This document shows positions 35,253 through 47,399 of a DNA stretch of 64,000 nucleotides, piece by piece; position 1 is the stretch's first letter, and each line of letters begins with the position of its first letter. This DNA comes from Hordeum vulgare subsp. vulgare (taxonomy: Eukaryota; Streptophyta; Magnoliopsida; Poales; Poaceae): contig NC_058518.1 of assembly GCF_904849725.1 (NCBI RefSeq), forward strand, positions 7,522,147 to 7,586,146, given 5' to 3'. The position numbers and the translations under genes were made by a program. The notes below the pieces were generated by a model. The model saw nothing but the letters and a program-made list of their open reading frames with translations, was not told the DNA's origin and ran no database searches.

Positions 35253-37057
35253 TGTTGGAAATATGCCCTAGAGGCAATAATAAATTAGTTATTATTATAT
35301 TTCTTTGTTCATGATAATCGTTTATTATCCATGCTATAATTGTATTGATTGGAAACACAATACTTGTGTGGATACATAGACAAAACACTGTCCCTAGTAA
35401 GCCTCTAGTTGACTGGCTCGTTGATCAAAGATGGTCAAGGTTTCCTGGCCATAGGCAAGTGTTGTCACTTGATAACGGGATCACATCATTAGGAGAATCA
35501 TGTGATGGACTAGACCCAAACTAATAGACGTAGCATGTTGATCGTGTCATTTTGTTGCTACTGTTTTCTGTGTGTCAAGTATTTATTCCTATGACCATGA
35601 GATCATATAACTCACTGACACCGGAGGAATGCTTTGTGTGTATCAAACGTCGCAACGTAACTGGGTGACTATAAAGATGCTCTACAGGTATCTCCGAAGG
35701 TGTTAGTTGAGTTAGTATGGATCAAGACTGGGATTTGTCACTCCGTGTGACGGAGAGGTATCTCGGGACCCACTCGGTAATACAACATCACACACAAGCC
35801 TTCCAAGCAATGTAACTTAGCGTAAGTTGCGGGATCTTGTATTACGGAACGAGTAAAGAGACTTGCCGGTAAACGAGATTGAAATAGGTATACGGATACT
35901 GACGATCGAATCTCGGGCAAGTAACATACCGAAGGACAAAGGGAATGACATACGGGATTATATGAATCCTTGGCACTGAGGTTCAAACGATAAGATCTTC
36001 GTAGAATATGTAGGATCCAATATGGGCATCCAGGTCCCGCTATTGGATATTGACCGAGGAGTCTCTCGGGTCATGTCTACATAGTTCTCGAACCCGCAGG
36101 GTCTGCACACTTAAGGTTCGACGTTGTTTTATGCGTATTTGAGTTATATGGTTGGTTACCGAATGTTGTTCGGAGTCCCGAATGAGATCACGGACGTCAC
36201 GAGGGTTTCCGGAATGGTCCGGAAATGAAGATTGATATATAGGATGACCTCATTTGATTACCGGAAGGTTTTCGGAGTTACCGGGAATGACGAATGGGTT
36301 CCGGGAGTTCACCGGGGGGGGCAACCCACCCCGGGGAAGCCCATAGGCTTTGGGGAGACACACCAGCCCTTAGTGGGCTAGTGGGACAGCCCCAAGGGGG
36401 CCTATGCGCCAAGAAAAGAAAATCAAAAGAAAAGAAAAAAAAGAGGGAGGAAGTGGGAAGGGAGGGGGACTCCTCCCACCAAACCAAGTCCAACTCGGTT
36501 TGGGGGGGGAGTCCTTTCCCCCTTGGCTCGGCCGACCCCTTGGGGGTCCCTTGGACCCCAAGGCAAGGTCCCCCTCCCTCCTCCTATATATATGGAGCTT
36601 TTAGGGCAGATTTGAGACGACTTTCTCACGGCTGCCCGACCACATACCTCCATAGTTTTTCCTCTAGATCGCGTTTCTGCGGAGCTCGGGCGGAGCCCTG
36701 CTGAGACAAGATCATCACCAACCTCCGGAGCGCCGTCACGCTGCCGGAGAACTCTTCTACCTCTCCGTCTCTCTTGCTGGATCAAGAAGGCCGAGATCAT
36801 CGTCGAGCTATACGTGTGCTGAACGCGGAGGTGTCGTCCGTTCGGTACTAGATCGTGGGACTGATCGCGGGATTGTTCGCGGGGCGGATCGAGGGACGTG
36901 AGGACGTTCCACTACATCAACCGCGTTCTCTAACGCTTCTGCTGTACGATCTACAAGGGTACGTAGATCACTCATCCCCTCTCGTAGATGGACATCACCA
37001 TGATAGGTCTTCGTGCGCGTAGGAAAATTTTTGTTTCCCATGCGACGTTCCCCAACA
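35253..37057 (+). repeat. Copy B 3' LTR (mosaic)
   Basis: 1,805 bp with the same mosaic structure as its partner. It lacks an 11-bp unit near 36,288 (one of two GGGAATG copies) that the 5' LTR keeps. Confidence 0.92.
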
Positions 37058-37062
37058 GTTTC

Positions 37063-38361
37063 CATTCAATTGTGAATTCTTACCGGTGCTTCCTTCAATT
37101 AGGCCTCAAGTGGTGTTTATCTCTCTATCTCTTCAAGATTCTTTTGAGAGGAATAAGTTGTATGCTAAATCCTTGCTAGTCATCAATTAAACTTGATGAA
37201 GGATTAGCATAACATAATTCTTATTCTTGTTCTTCCTTCTTCCAAGAGATTTCAATTCTTCTTCCGGTGTGGCTCATGATATCAATTCCTTTTTCTCAAG
37301 TGTTATTATCTTTTCTTTTCCGGACTTCCAAGTTTTCTGAAGTGTCTCATCGTGAAGCTGCATCGAACTCTTGACAAGGCTTCAATCTTATTCTTTTCTA
37401 CCTTCATATTTTTTTGCTTCATTCATTTGTATACGGTGGTCCTTCACGGTGGTTCTTCAAGATTTCATTCTTTCTTAAGTGGTCTTCAAGACTCTTGTTG
37501 GAGTACCTCAACTATCCTTTCTCTTGCATTTCCATGTGCAATTGTTCTTCCTTGATCCTTTGAGGTAGTATTATAGCCTTCTTGTTAGTGTAGGAGCCTC
37601 GAAGAGTTTTCTTTCAAGAATGAGATAATTAAACCCACTGATTCTATGATCATGGGATATTTGCAACCCATGATTTCTTCATTGAGCTATCTTGGTTTGG
37701 ATTTCACCTAAAGCTTTTCCTATGGATTGTGCTATCATGGTGTTTGTCTTTAATCTAAGTTCTCAATGTATCCTCTTGGTGTAAGATTGTCCATATCTTG
37801 TTTCTCCCAATCTAGCCTTGTTTCTTTTAGTGGTTGGTTGTCACCTCATATTTGTTGAGATGATTTTCATAAGCCCACTACTATCTTGTTCTTGTCGTTG
37901 TTGTTCTTCCAACAACTTCGTCCAATTCTTCTTGCAAGGATGCCTGCCAAGTTCATTGGAGTTGATAGTTGTCATTCTTTTCTTCATTCTCTTCTTCCAT
38001 ACGAGCTAGTTCCTATTCTATTGTTCCGGAGGCATTGTGTTGTTGCTCTTTTGGGTCAATCTTGTTGTTCTACCAAGATCATGGTGTTCCCTTGCTCTAT
38101 TTAGTTGTTTGTTATGAATATTGTCTATTTCTTCTACCGTTTCGATTTTTCTGTCCCTTTTTCCTACCGAAGTGCTGCCGAAATTTTCCGTGAATTCTTG
38201 CTTCTTCTCTTATCATTCCTCATCTCTTTGCAACCTTCAAGGATTTTGGTTTCACTCGATTGTCAAAGAAGCGACTAAGTTTTTACCTCTTGTTCCTTCT
38301 CATCCTCTTCCCCTTTCATTCTTGGATCTCGGGGCGAGATCCTCTTGTAGTGTAGGAGAGT
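37063..38361 (+). other. Sukkula internal domain, part 3 (non-coding, T/C-rich)
   Basis: A 1.3-kb pyrimidine-rich stretch with no retroviral motif. It ends GGGGCGAGATCC...TGTAGGAGAGT just before the 3' LTR. The last purine run (GTAGGAGAG, 38,352-38,360) is the likely polypurine tract. Confidence 0.75.
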
Positions 38362-41300
38362 TGTGACAGCCCGATGCCGACGTTCCAGAAGATTCCCCCT
38401 TCTTTCCGTTTTCGTCGTGTGTCTGTTTTTTTTTGTCGTGTCATCATCGCATCATTCGCATCATCTGCATTGCATCGGCATCTCCGTTGCCGTCATTTTT
38501 CAAACTTGCATCCGCTAGTAGTTGCCGGTCCTCGTCATTGTCCGTTCTGAGCCCGACCGCACTCGCACGCGCCCGCGGCACCGTCGAAACCCTGTTTTAA
38601 AAACGCGTTTAAAACTTCCTATGATCGAGGTGAAACTTGGCACGCGGTCGCGATTTGATATAGCTAGGCCGCCTGTCGAATTTCGTCGCGATCGGAGACC
38701 GTCTGGCACCCGAACGGTCGTCCGTAGCGGCACCGTCTTCGGTTATTCGTTGGACGTTTGTCGGTGTTCTAAAATTCGTGCCGCGTCGCCCGTTCTCCCT
38801 CTCTTCTCCGGATATTCCCTCTACACGGCCACTTAGCACGTCCCGCGTTCGGAATTGTTTAATTCCGGCCGCGCGGTTGAAACCAGGGCGAAAAACTGCT
38901 AAACCTAGCCCCCCCATTTGTTATAAATAGACCCCCTCCTAAAATTTAGGCAGCTAACCCTAGCCACCTCGGGATCCGCGCCATCCCGAAACCCTAGCCG
39001 CCCCCACAGCCTCTCTCCTCTCCCAGCCGCCGCGGGCCCGCCGAGCCCAGACCGGGCCCGGGCAGGCCCATCTGCGCGCCGCCGCCCGTGCCCGCAGCAG
39101 CAGCCCCGTCGCGCTGCCTCCCGTCGCCGGCCAGAGCCCCAGCGTCCTCGGCCCCGTGCGTCCCCGGACCCGCCTCGGTCCCGCCGCCTCCCGCCGGCCA
39201 CCGACAGCCGCCGGAGCGCCGCGCTCTCCCTGCCGGCCGAAACCTTGCGGCCTTGCCCCGCCAGCCGCCGCCCTGCTGCCTCACCGCCGCCGGTGACCAG
39301 ATCCGGTCAGCTCTCGCCGCTCGCCGGCCTCCGTCGCCAGATCTCGCCTCCCCCGTGCCGGTGTGCCGCTCCAAGCCGCCTGAAGAGCTGGTGCCGTCGC
39401 CCCCGCAACGCTCGAGTTCGAGCAGGCAACGGGAGGTCGACGAGGGCCTCGCTCCAGGCCGAGCTGCCGTCCTGGGCCTTCCCCAGCGACGCGGCCCACC
39501 TCGGCCTCCTCAGCTTCCCCGAGCCAGGCCCAGCAGGCGGCTCGGCCCCGCCTCGCCTCTCTCCCCCTGGCCTGCTCCACCCGCAGCACCAGGACGGCCG
39601 AAGTGGAGGCCTGCTAAGGTGAGCACCCCCCCCCCCCCAAGCCTCTAATTTTTTTGCCCTTGCACTCTTTAGATAAATTGCGCCCATGCACGTGTTGTAG
39701 ATCCAGCCCTGTAGTGTTATTAATTTGTAGTTTTAGATTTAATTAGTTCGGGGAATATGTATATATTAGAATGCCCGTAGAATATTATCCGTAAGTCGGA
39801 TCGCGAAGTTTTAGGTATGTATCTCGTGTAACTTTTCGCGTAGAATCCGAATTTAAAACTTGCACTTGTGTTTGACGTCGTTTGGCGTGCCGTATGCATA
39901 GATTTACTTGCTGTCCCAATTTGTTTGTGCCCCGTATTTATTTTCCGCGCGTGTTCGAAGAGCCCGGACCCCGTAGATAAATGCCTATGTTTTAGGGGCT
40001 GTTTTTACATGTATTTTAGAGCGCTCGTAGGTATTTTTGCATGTATGATTTGCCTCTAGTTTATTTTCCCGTATATAGGTCATTTTTCCCGCATTAATGT
40101 GTGGCATTATTTTGTGTTGCAAACCCCACATATTTTATATGTTTCCGGGGTAGTTGGTTCGCGCGATATTTTGCCATGATGCCCTTTTGTTTAATTCGTA
40201 GGATTTATTTCGTGCCTCGTTTGAATTAGTTGTCAACTAGGGAGTTGATCTTGGATGTTTTGTTTAGCCCCTGGTATTTTTGGTTGCAATAGAAATGCAT
40301 GGTTAGGTGTTGTTTGCTAGCTCCCAAGTTGCTAGAAATAGTGCTGTTTTGGAGGAGCTGAAATATTTCTAAGTCTGGAATCTGTTATATTTTGTTGCTG
40401 TCTTGTCTTGCTTGCATCTTGTGATCTGTATCTCTTTTGAGGTTGGTCCAATGGAGTTAGTTGTACCCCTTATGTTTCTCTAGCATGCTGTTAAGTTTCA
40501 TGCCATTTGGATACCTGTAGCTTAGGTTTTTGCTGCTGTCAATATTGCTTCAGACTGAAAACTGCACTTTCTCGAGGTGTAATTTTCACTAAGTCTGAAA
40601 TAGTGTGTGAGATGCCTTTTTGAGACTTCTTTTCCTAGTGATCCATGATGCCATGCTAGTTGTTGTTAGTTGTTTGTAGTAGTGCTTCTTGCCCTCTTCC
40701 GTGCCATGCCTTGCTTGAGCTTATCGGAGTTGTGTAGCCGAAATTGTGAGGCGTAGAAAATGCTATGTGGCTGTTTTTGGCAGATTGTAGTGTTTTCTTG
40801 TTTTGCTCGTAGTTTTCGAACCGTAGCTCCATTTTGATCGAGTCCTACATGTAACTTGCTTAGAATATCGTGTAGTTTCATTTTCTCTCGCGTGATGTAT
40901 GTTTTTGAAGTGCTCGTGACCGTCGTTGCACACATATTGCATTCATGTCATCATATCTTGCGATGCTTGTAACTTTTGATCCGTAGCTCCGTTGGAGATG
41001 TTTTCTATGTGTAGATTGCTTGAAATGACGTGTAGAATCACGTGAACCTATTTGTTTTGCTGTTTAACAACTAATTAAATGCATTAGTTCAGATCTGGAC
41101 AGAATTGTAAATTAACATATGAGGTTGTCTCGGAGATGCTATATGTCATTTCCGACCTCATTTAAAATGCCTAGATAGGTAGTTTAATTTCCGCTTCACC
41201 TCCTGCATGTTTGACAACATTAATATTGCCGTGTAAATAACCGGGAGTAAACTAAATAATTCATATGTGAAGTTTCGTCAATATGCAACTCGTGGCATAT

Positions 41301-43212
41301 TGAACTTCACTTAGTGTGTAGTGTTTGATTGTGTGAACTGTCATGCCGTGACTTGCATGTATTCAGTAGCTCATGCATCATATGTGTAGTGCATCGTGTG
41401 GTGAATTCCGTGTGTTGATTTGTATTTCCGGTTTGCTTCTTCTCGATAGAGTTCCGCAGCGTGCCGGATTGTGAGGACCCGTTCGACTACGTCGGTTCGT
41501 CTGCTTCACGGAGTCATTCTTCTTCCAAGCGGGATCTCAGGCAAGATGATCATTTCCCCAGATACAATTACTATCATTGCCATGCTAGTTATTTCGATGC
41601 TATCGATTATGTCTCGTTGCCTACCACTTGTTAAAATCAGCCTCTCAACAATGCCATGAATACCTTCAACCTGTTCAACCTAGCAAACCACTGATTGGCT
41701 ATGTTACCGCTTGCTTACCCATGTTGTTAGCGTTGCTAGTTGCAGGTGCAGATGCTTCCATGTGAAAGAATGGGTTCCTTGTTATATCACCATATTAAAT
41801 GCTATCTAATTTAATGCAACTATATACTTGGTAAAAGGTGGAAGGCTCGGCCTTTCTAGCCTGGTGTTTTGTTCCACCTTTGCCCCTTTAGTTACCGGCT
41901 ACCGGTGTTATGTTCCATAATTGAGCGCTCCTAACACGATCGGGGTTGTTATGGGGACCCCCTTGATAATTCGTTTTAGATTAAGACTGGTCTGGCAAGG
42001 CCCAACTTTGGTACTACAATTGCCTAATCACGAATAAACTACGTAGGGAGTAATTAACCCGAGGATAATTTAATCAGCCCCCGGGCCAGTGCTCCTCTTG
42101 AGTGTTGGTCCAAAACAGAGCACTGTGCGGGGCCACCACGAGGAAACTCGAGGTTTGGCACTTGTACGCGTCGCTTATCCGTCGTGTCCTGAGAACGAGG
42201 TACGCGACTCCTATCGGGATCGTCGACACGTCGGGTGGCCTTGCTGGATTAGTTTTACCTTTGACGAGGTATCTTGTGCATCGGGATTTCGGTGATGCTT
42301 TGGGTAATCTCAGAGTTGAGGTTTTCCACTAGGGAATCCGACGAGATCGCGAGCTTCGTGATTGAGGATTTCTATGCGGCTTGTGGTAATTTGTGATGGA
42401 CTAGTTGGAGCACCCCTGCAGGGTTAAATCTTTTCGGAAAGCCGGGCCCGCGGTTATGTGGCAACGTGGAAACTTGGTTTAGCACTGGTTCTAGATAACT
42501 TGAAGTTAACTTAATTAAAACTTGCCAACTGTGTGCGTAATCGTGACTGTCTCTTTCGTGAGTTCCTTCTCCGATCGAGGACACGGTGGGGTTATGTCTG
42601 ACGTAGGTAGGTGTTCAGGATCATTCATTTGATCATCAGTAGTTCACGTCCGTTATGCGTAGATCTTCCCCCTCTTATTCTTGTACTCGTAAGTTTAGCC
42701 ACCAAATATAAGCTTAGCCGCTGCTGCAACCTCCCCACTTAACCATGCCTCACCCATTAAGCATTGCTAGTCTTGATACCTTTGGAAATGAGATTGCTGA
42801 GTCCCTTGTGGCTCATAGATTACTACAACACCAGCTGCAGGTACAGGTAAAGGTTACGTGACGCGAGCGCGTCGATTGTTCATTTGGAGTTGCTTCTTCT
42901 TCTTCTTCTTCATCGATCTAGGATGGGTTCCAGGCCGGCAGCCTGGGATAGCAAGGATGGACGTCATTCTTCTTTTGTCGTTTGTTTTCGTCCGTAGTCG
43001 GACCCTGTTCTTACCCGTGATGTTCATGTAATGTACTATGGTGACTCTGATGTAGCTTGTGGCGAGTGTAAGCCAACTCTGTATATATATCTCTTCTTTT
43101 CAGTACATGTACTTGTAACGATATCCATTCTTGCGACACGACGAGATGCGCTTCTATCCCTGACGAGGCATTCGTGCCAAATTGAGGATAGGGTCGCATC
43201 TTGGGCGTGACA
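38362..43212 (+). repeat. Sukkula 3' LTR
   Basis: 4,851 bp and about 98% identical by eye to the 5' LTR. Differences include loss of about 50 bp at 40,154 and a shorter TA run near 43,083. Confidence 0.93.
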
Positions 43213-43217
43213 ATATA

Positions 43218-44700
43218 CTAGACAACCGTGTACTTATCACAACCCCATGATGGGAGGTGAGGGCCTTGTTGGGAACATGTTGGGGGATGTAATTGCATGT
43301 ACATGTCTTACACGACAAAGGGGGGTCGGCCCAGCCAAGTGTATGTGATCTTCTCTTTGTCCTACCAACATTCTCTTTTCTACAGAGGAGAAGGGCCACA
43401 CAGGTGTGAATTTTTTAAAGTTTTTCTCCATGTGAAGCTTCTAGAATTTTTAATTTAAAAATGAAAAATATTTAACTTGGATTTTATAGAAATATATAAA
43501 TGTCCAAATATCAAAGTTGCTTTAAATTTTATTTTATTTTGAAATTACGGGATATTGAAAATTTGATTATTGAAAGAGTGAAGTTTGAAATTCAAAAACT
43601 TTGAGACTGTAACCCTATTACAATTTCATAATTTGAATACTAATTATGAAAGCTTGGACATGATTTCTTACACTGATATACAATTTATGGAGGTGCCAAA
43701 AAGAAAATTCTCTTAAAAGAGATAAAGAAAACAAGAAATCGGAGAAAACCAGTGCAGAAAATAAAAGGAAACAGAGAAAACAAAAGAAAACCAAGGAAAG
43801 AAACAAAAAAAATGAAGAAAAAAGGAAAAAAAAAAGGAAAAACAAGTATAAACAAAGAAAATGAAACGAAAAGAAATATAGTAAAAACCAATAAGGAAAA
43901 GAAGAAAACCAATGAGAAAATAAAACCGGTGAAAAACAAAAAAAAACCATTAATATTCATCATCTTGAAGACATGTATTAAAAGTTGTTCACAGCATGTA
44001 TTTGAAGAAACAATATTCACCATGAATATTCAACAGATATCAGTATACAAGAAATATGTACTTCATATTAAAAAGTAAAAAAAAAAGTGGAAGAACGAGA
44101 TGAAAATTGGTGAAGAAACCAAAAAAAAACAGAAAACTACTAACAAGAAAAAATAACACAGATTTGAAAAATGAAGAAGCGAACACAAAACCAAAATATA
44201 GCTCACGTTGTAGGTGAGAGCTGCATCAAATTTAGCATCTTTTTTTGGGGTAGATTTAATTCAGGGCTTGTTTTGAATTGCTCCACTCCACCAAATCCAC
44301 TTTCCAACAGTTCAACCCGTGAGTACCAACGTCACCATAGACAAATTTATCATGTTTAGCTTTGAGCTAGTTGCGGCTTTAAGAATAGAAAATTTCAATT
44401 GGGGAAGTCGATTTGGCTGGGTGATGACATGAAGAAATAAAATGAAGGCGTGTCCACTACTGGTGGTAATAGTGGGTAATTTTCTTCCGACTCCACGAGA
44501 ACTCTTTGAACTAGAGTTTTTGAAGCACCTCCTAGTAGCTTGACAACTTATCTTATAGAACGGAGCTGAATTTTAGGAAAAAAGAGCAGTTTGAAACTGG
44601 CCCAATATTTTGTGAGGTACCTCCGACAGTTGGGTGGCCCAAAAGGAACACGGGGCTTGACCTTACCCTAACGAATTCTTTCTCGCAGGAACCCTCGCGC
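43218..44700. other. A-rich intergenic stretch
   Basis: Bases 43,680-44,170 are dominated by A and G on the plus strand (AAAGAAAACCAAGGAAAG-type words), giving lysine-rich or phenylalanine-rich chance frames. No gene or defined element end was found. This composition is typical of old Triticeae repeats. Confidence 0.5.
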
Positions 44701-44718
44701 ATCGCCGCCGCCACCCCC

Positions 44719-44764
44719 CACCCCAATCCAATTCGGACTCACACCCCAATCCAGTTCGGACTCG
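44719..44764 (+). repeat. 23-bp tandem duplication upstream of the DUF6598 gene
   Basis: CACCCCAATCCAATTCGGAC plus TCA (44,719-44,741) is followed at once by a copy with A-to-G at position 13 (44,742-44,764). It probably lies in the promoter or 5' UTR of the gene starting at 44,926. Confidence 0.8.
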
Positions 44765-44925
44765 ATGCTCTAGCAATTTATTTATTGGCCCGACTTGATC
44801 GATCTCTTCATACGAATATTTCGTTTTATCCAATCTGAACAGTTGCAGATCCGTAGATTTGCAAATCTAAGTGATTTCTCCTGCAGAGCACAAGTTCGAT
44901 CCACGAATTTGCAATTTCAGGACTT

Positions 44926-46410
44926 ATGGCTCTCTCCAACGAGGAGGTGGTGGAGGTGGAGGTGGAGGTGGGAGTGGGGCTGGAGCTGGAGGTGGAGCAG
45001 GAGGAGGAAGACGATGATGTCGAGGACGTCCCCCTAGGCCCTGAGGATGGTAACATTCGCTAAGATAATTTTCCCTTGTTGGTTACTTATTTCTACTATG
45101 GATGGATGGATGCAGTTCGAAGCTACTTGTGCGACTTTTTATAGTTTTTATTAGTTGATTCATGTGTTCCTTTCCTTGTATATGCATCAGTGCTGCGATT
45201 TGTTGAGAGTGTTGGTTCCGTGGAACCTGCCAAGTGGAAATTGCTGATGAGAGATAATATGGGGGTTCCGCCCGAGCCCTATGACTGGCCCAACATCTGC
45301 CCGCTCCCTGGGTCGTCTAGAGATCACAGGTTGGCGTGCGATCTTTACTGGCACCAGGCCTACCAGCTGAATCAAGTCTCTGAGAGTAAGCCACCGCAAG
45401 CTCTCTCCGTGCCACGCCCACAATACACATTTCTGTCTAGATTATTTCTGTTGCATCCTTGTTGTGTTATTAATATGTTGCTCCCTCCTGCCTTTGAATG
45501 AATAGCTTGCCTGCCTCCTATGCGGTATACTCGATGTTGCAGTGTAGCTTCAACTGGGCAGCAAAGGTGTTTTCACAAGCCACGCCCTATACTTCAACTC
45601 TTTTCTACCATGGTGCATACCTTTCTGAAAGATTGCACCAGATCAGTCGAGGTATACGGTTATATTGCGGTCCGAGATGACGAGGATTATCGCCGCAATT
45701 ATCTTTTCAACCGATCCCGAGATGACCCGCTTACTATCAATTCGGTAATTGTTATGTCTTCATTTATTTTTAACTGTTTAGCTGTGTTCTAAATACAGCA
45801 TATGTTGCCTTGTTGGTATGCTGACTCTATTAAATTTCAGGCCAGCGACTATCTGCGCTTGTTGAGCCCCAAAAGAGGCATCTCGATGAAATTTGATTGC
45901 CTAGTTGAAGTGGATATTAGGACAAAGGCATCGCCGGGTGATACAGATGATAAAAATCTTGTTGATGGATGCTTCGACTTAATCGAGGGCCGGTCTCGTT
46001 TCGACGTCCTTTCTAGAATCAAAATGGAAGGTGAACATGGTGCTCTTGTTTTTAATCTTATCATATTTCGAGACAGTGTCGAGGCAACCATACATATGAA
46101 CTTTTTGGAAGTGCCTGGAGATGGCTTTGATATAAAGATGTGTGGGTATACTGCCATTTGGAAGAACATGTATGCCTTCATAGACGATAAAGAATGCGAC
46201 TGCAATAGCTTCGTGTCTTCGGCTGGGAGTTTTTCACAATATTTTGTAGCAGCTGTGCAGATGGAGGACACACTGTTTATTGATTTTATGGAGGGGAGTA
46301 TGCCAATTTCATTTAAAGCGGATATTCATGGCAGTGAAGAAAAAGAATACCATTTCCGTAATAGTGCTGTGGTGTCTGTGAAAGTGTCTTGGTCGACAGT
46401 CCTCTACTAA
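44926..46410 (+). CDS. DUF6598 domain protein, 4 exons (375 aa)
   Basis: Exons read by eye: 44926-45049, 45191-45385, 45506-45744, 45841-46410. All introns are GT-AG and the phases agree. The joined CDS is 1128 bp and ends TAA. Residues 6-28 are a glutamate/valine-rich low-complexity run coded by GAGGTG-like repeats. The middle carries WHQAYQLNQVSE and VYGYIAVRDDEDYRRNYLFN. The C-terminal half (about 150-375) has SDYLRLLSPKRGISM, GFDIKMCGYTAIWK and a beta-rich end. This order is characteristic of the large grass family DUF6598, whose biochemical role is unknown. No signal peptide or membrane segment is seen. Long runs of Triticeae DUF6598 paralogs exist, and many are pseudogenes, but this copy looks intact. 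Confidence 0.88.
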
Positions 46411-46509
46411 GGAATATATATGTGTTTGAGGTTCATCAATGACATTTGTAGAGGAAGAGAACAAAACGCGTGCTTATTGGTGTACTATTTTAGCCTGTCT
46501 TATTAACTA

Positions 46510-46590
46510 CTTCCTCCTTCCCATAATATGATAGTGTTTTTGACACTACACCATTATTAAAAACGCTCTAAAATTATGGGACAGAGGGAG
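46510..46590. mobile_element. Stowaway MITE just downstream of the DUF6598 gene
   Basis: 81 bp. It starts CTTCCTCCTTCCCATAATAT and ends AATTATGGGACAGAGGGAG, with TA on both sides (46,508-46,509 and 46,591-46,592). The internal GTGTTTTTGACACTACAC...AAAAACGCTCT is the familiar Triticeae Stowaway sequence. It lies 100 bp after the stop codon and may be in the 3' UTR. Confidence 0.9.
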
Positions 46591-47052
46591 TAGATGTTGA
46601 ATCAAGTTTTCATATCTAAAAAATACCAGAATACTTGCATCATCCTATATTTTAATTGAGTTCTTCCGAAAGCTAAATTTGCAAGTCATTTATTTGACTT
46701 CTATGTTTTCTTTTAGTTTTTCTTCAGCTTCTTATGCAAGTACTAACCAGTTTTGTTTCCCACTAAGAACTGGAGACTCAAAACCACTTCTTGAAATGTT
46801 TAGTCAATGAAAAATATAATAACAGGTTTTCTCTATCCTTCTACCATGAAAATATTTCAAAGATGCATTAAAATTCACCCGTTTAAATCTCTTTTTTTTG
46901 CGGAAGACCCATTTAAATCTCTACAAGACTACTTTTCATTTTAATGTCATTGCTTGAATAGTACCACTGTAAAACAGAGGACATGACGCTCCCATCATGT
47001 ATGATTGTTTCAGGAATAGTGGAGAGTTCGTTCCTAAAACATGTCATCCTGT

Positions 47053-47307
47053 CCGAAATTAAATTTTTAATCTGCACACATTTTATATTCCCATGCGGTC
47101 TCTGCTTCTTAATTATCATAAATGCTCAAGAACCAAAGAGGCATGTTGTCACTGTTTATACGGCATTTGTGAACATTTCTCCGAAATTCAAATTTTAATT
47201 TGCACATATATTATATTTACCTGTAGTCTCTGATTCATAATTATCACAAATGCTCGAGAACCAAAGAGGCATGATGTCACTGTTTATACTTTATACGACA
47301 TTTGTGA
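47053..47307. repeat. 128-bp tandem duplication
   Basis: Units at 47,053-47,180 and 47,181-47,307 both read CCGAAATT.AA.TTTTTAAT.TGCACA, then TAATTATCA.AAATGCTC.AGAACCAAAGAGGCATG.TGTCACTGTTTATAC and ACATTTGTGA. They are about 85-90% similar. No coding content is seen. Confidence 0.85.
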
Positions 47308-47399
47308 CTTTTGTTTCCTTTAGACAATTGAAAATCTCATGAGTGCAACTTGGCTCTAATATATTCTTTGACGCCTTCCTTTCAATATTTTCCTCAATG

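Larger units (their letters stand above)
28455..37057 (+). mobile_element. Complete but coding-defective BARE-2/WIS-like Copia retrotransposon, copy B
   Basis: LTRs at 28,455-30,271 and 35,253-37,057 are flanked by the duplication GTTTC (28,450-28,454 and 37,058-37,062). The LTR starts TGTTGGAAATATGCCC, unlike copy A, but from about 250 bp inward it is nearly identical to copy A. PBS, leader and polypurine tract are conserved. The coding region between them is full of stops and frameshifts. The LTRs differ by about 20 substitutions plus an 11-bp indel (roughly 1%), so insertion was recent. The combination matches what is known of BARE-2, a gag-defective chimera dependent on BARE-1. The subfamily name is an inference. 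Confidence 0.92.
12981..43212 (+). mobile_element. Complete Sukkula-type LARD retrotransposon (hosting two nested Copia elements)
   Basis: Two long direct repeats, 12,981-17,877 and 38,362-43,212, start TGTGACAGCC and end GGGCGTGACA. They are flanked by the 5-bp duplication ATATA (12,976-12,980 and 43,213-43,217). Removing the two nested insertions leaves an element of about 12.7 kb with 4.85-4.9-kb LTRs and an internal domain of about 2.9 kb. The LTR end GGATAGGGTCGCATCTTGGG matches the Sukkula LTR terminus as I remember it. No gag or pol is present, as expected for a LARD, so mobilisation must be in trans, presumably by a Gypsy element. Confidence 0.93.

Noticed and set aside
43752..44078. 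Lysine-rich frame (and its phenylalanine-rich complement)
   Set aside because: It is a product of the A-rich low-complexity stretch.
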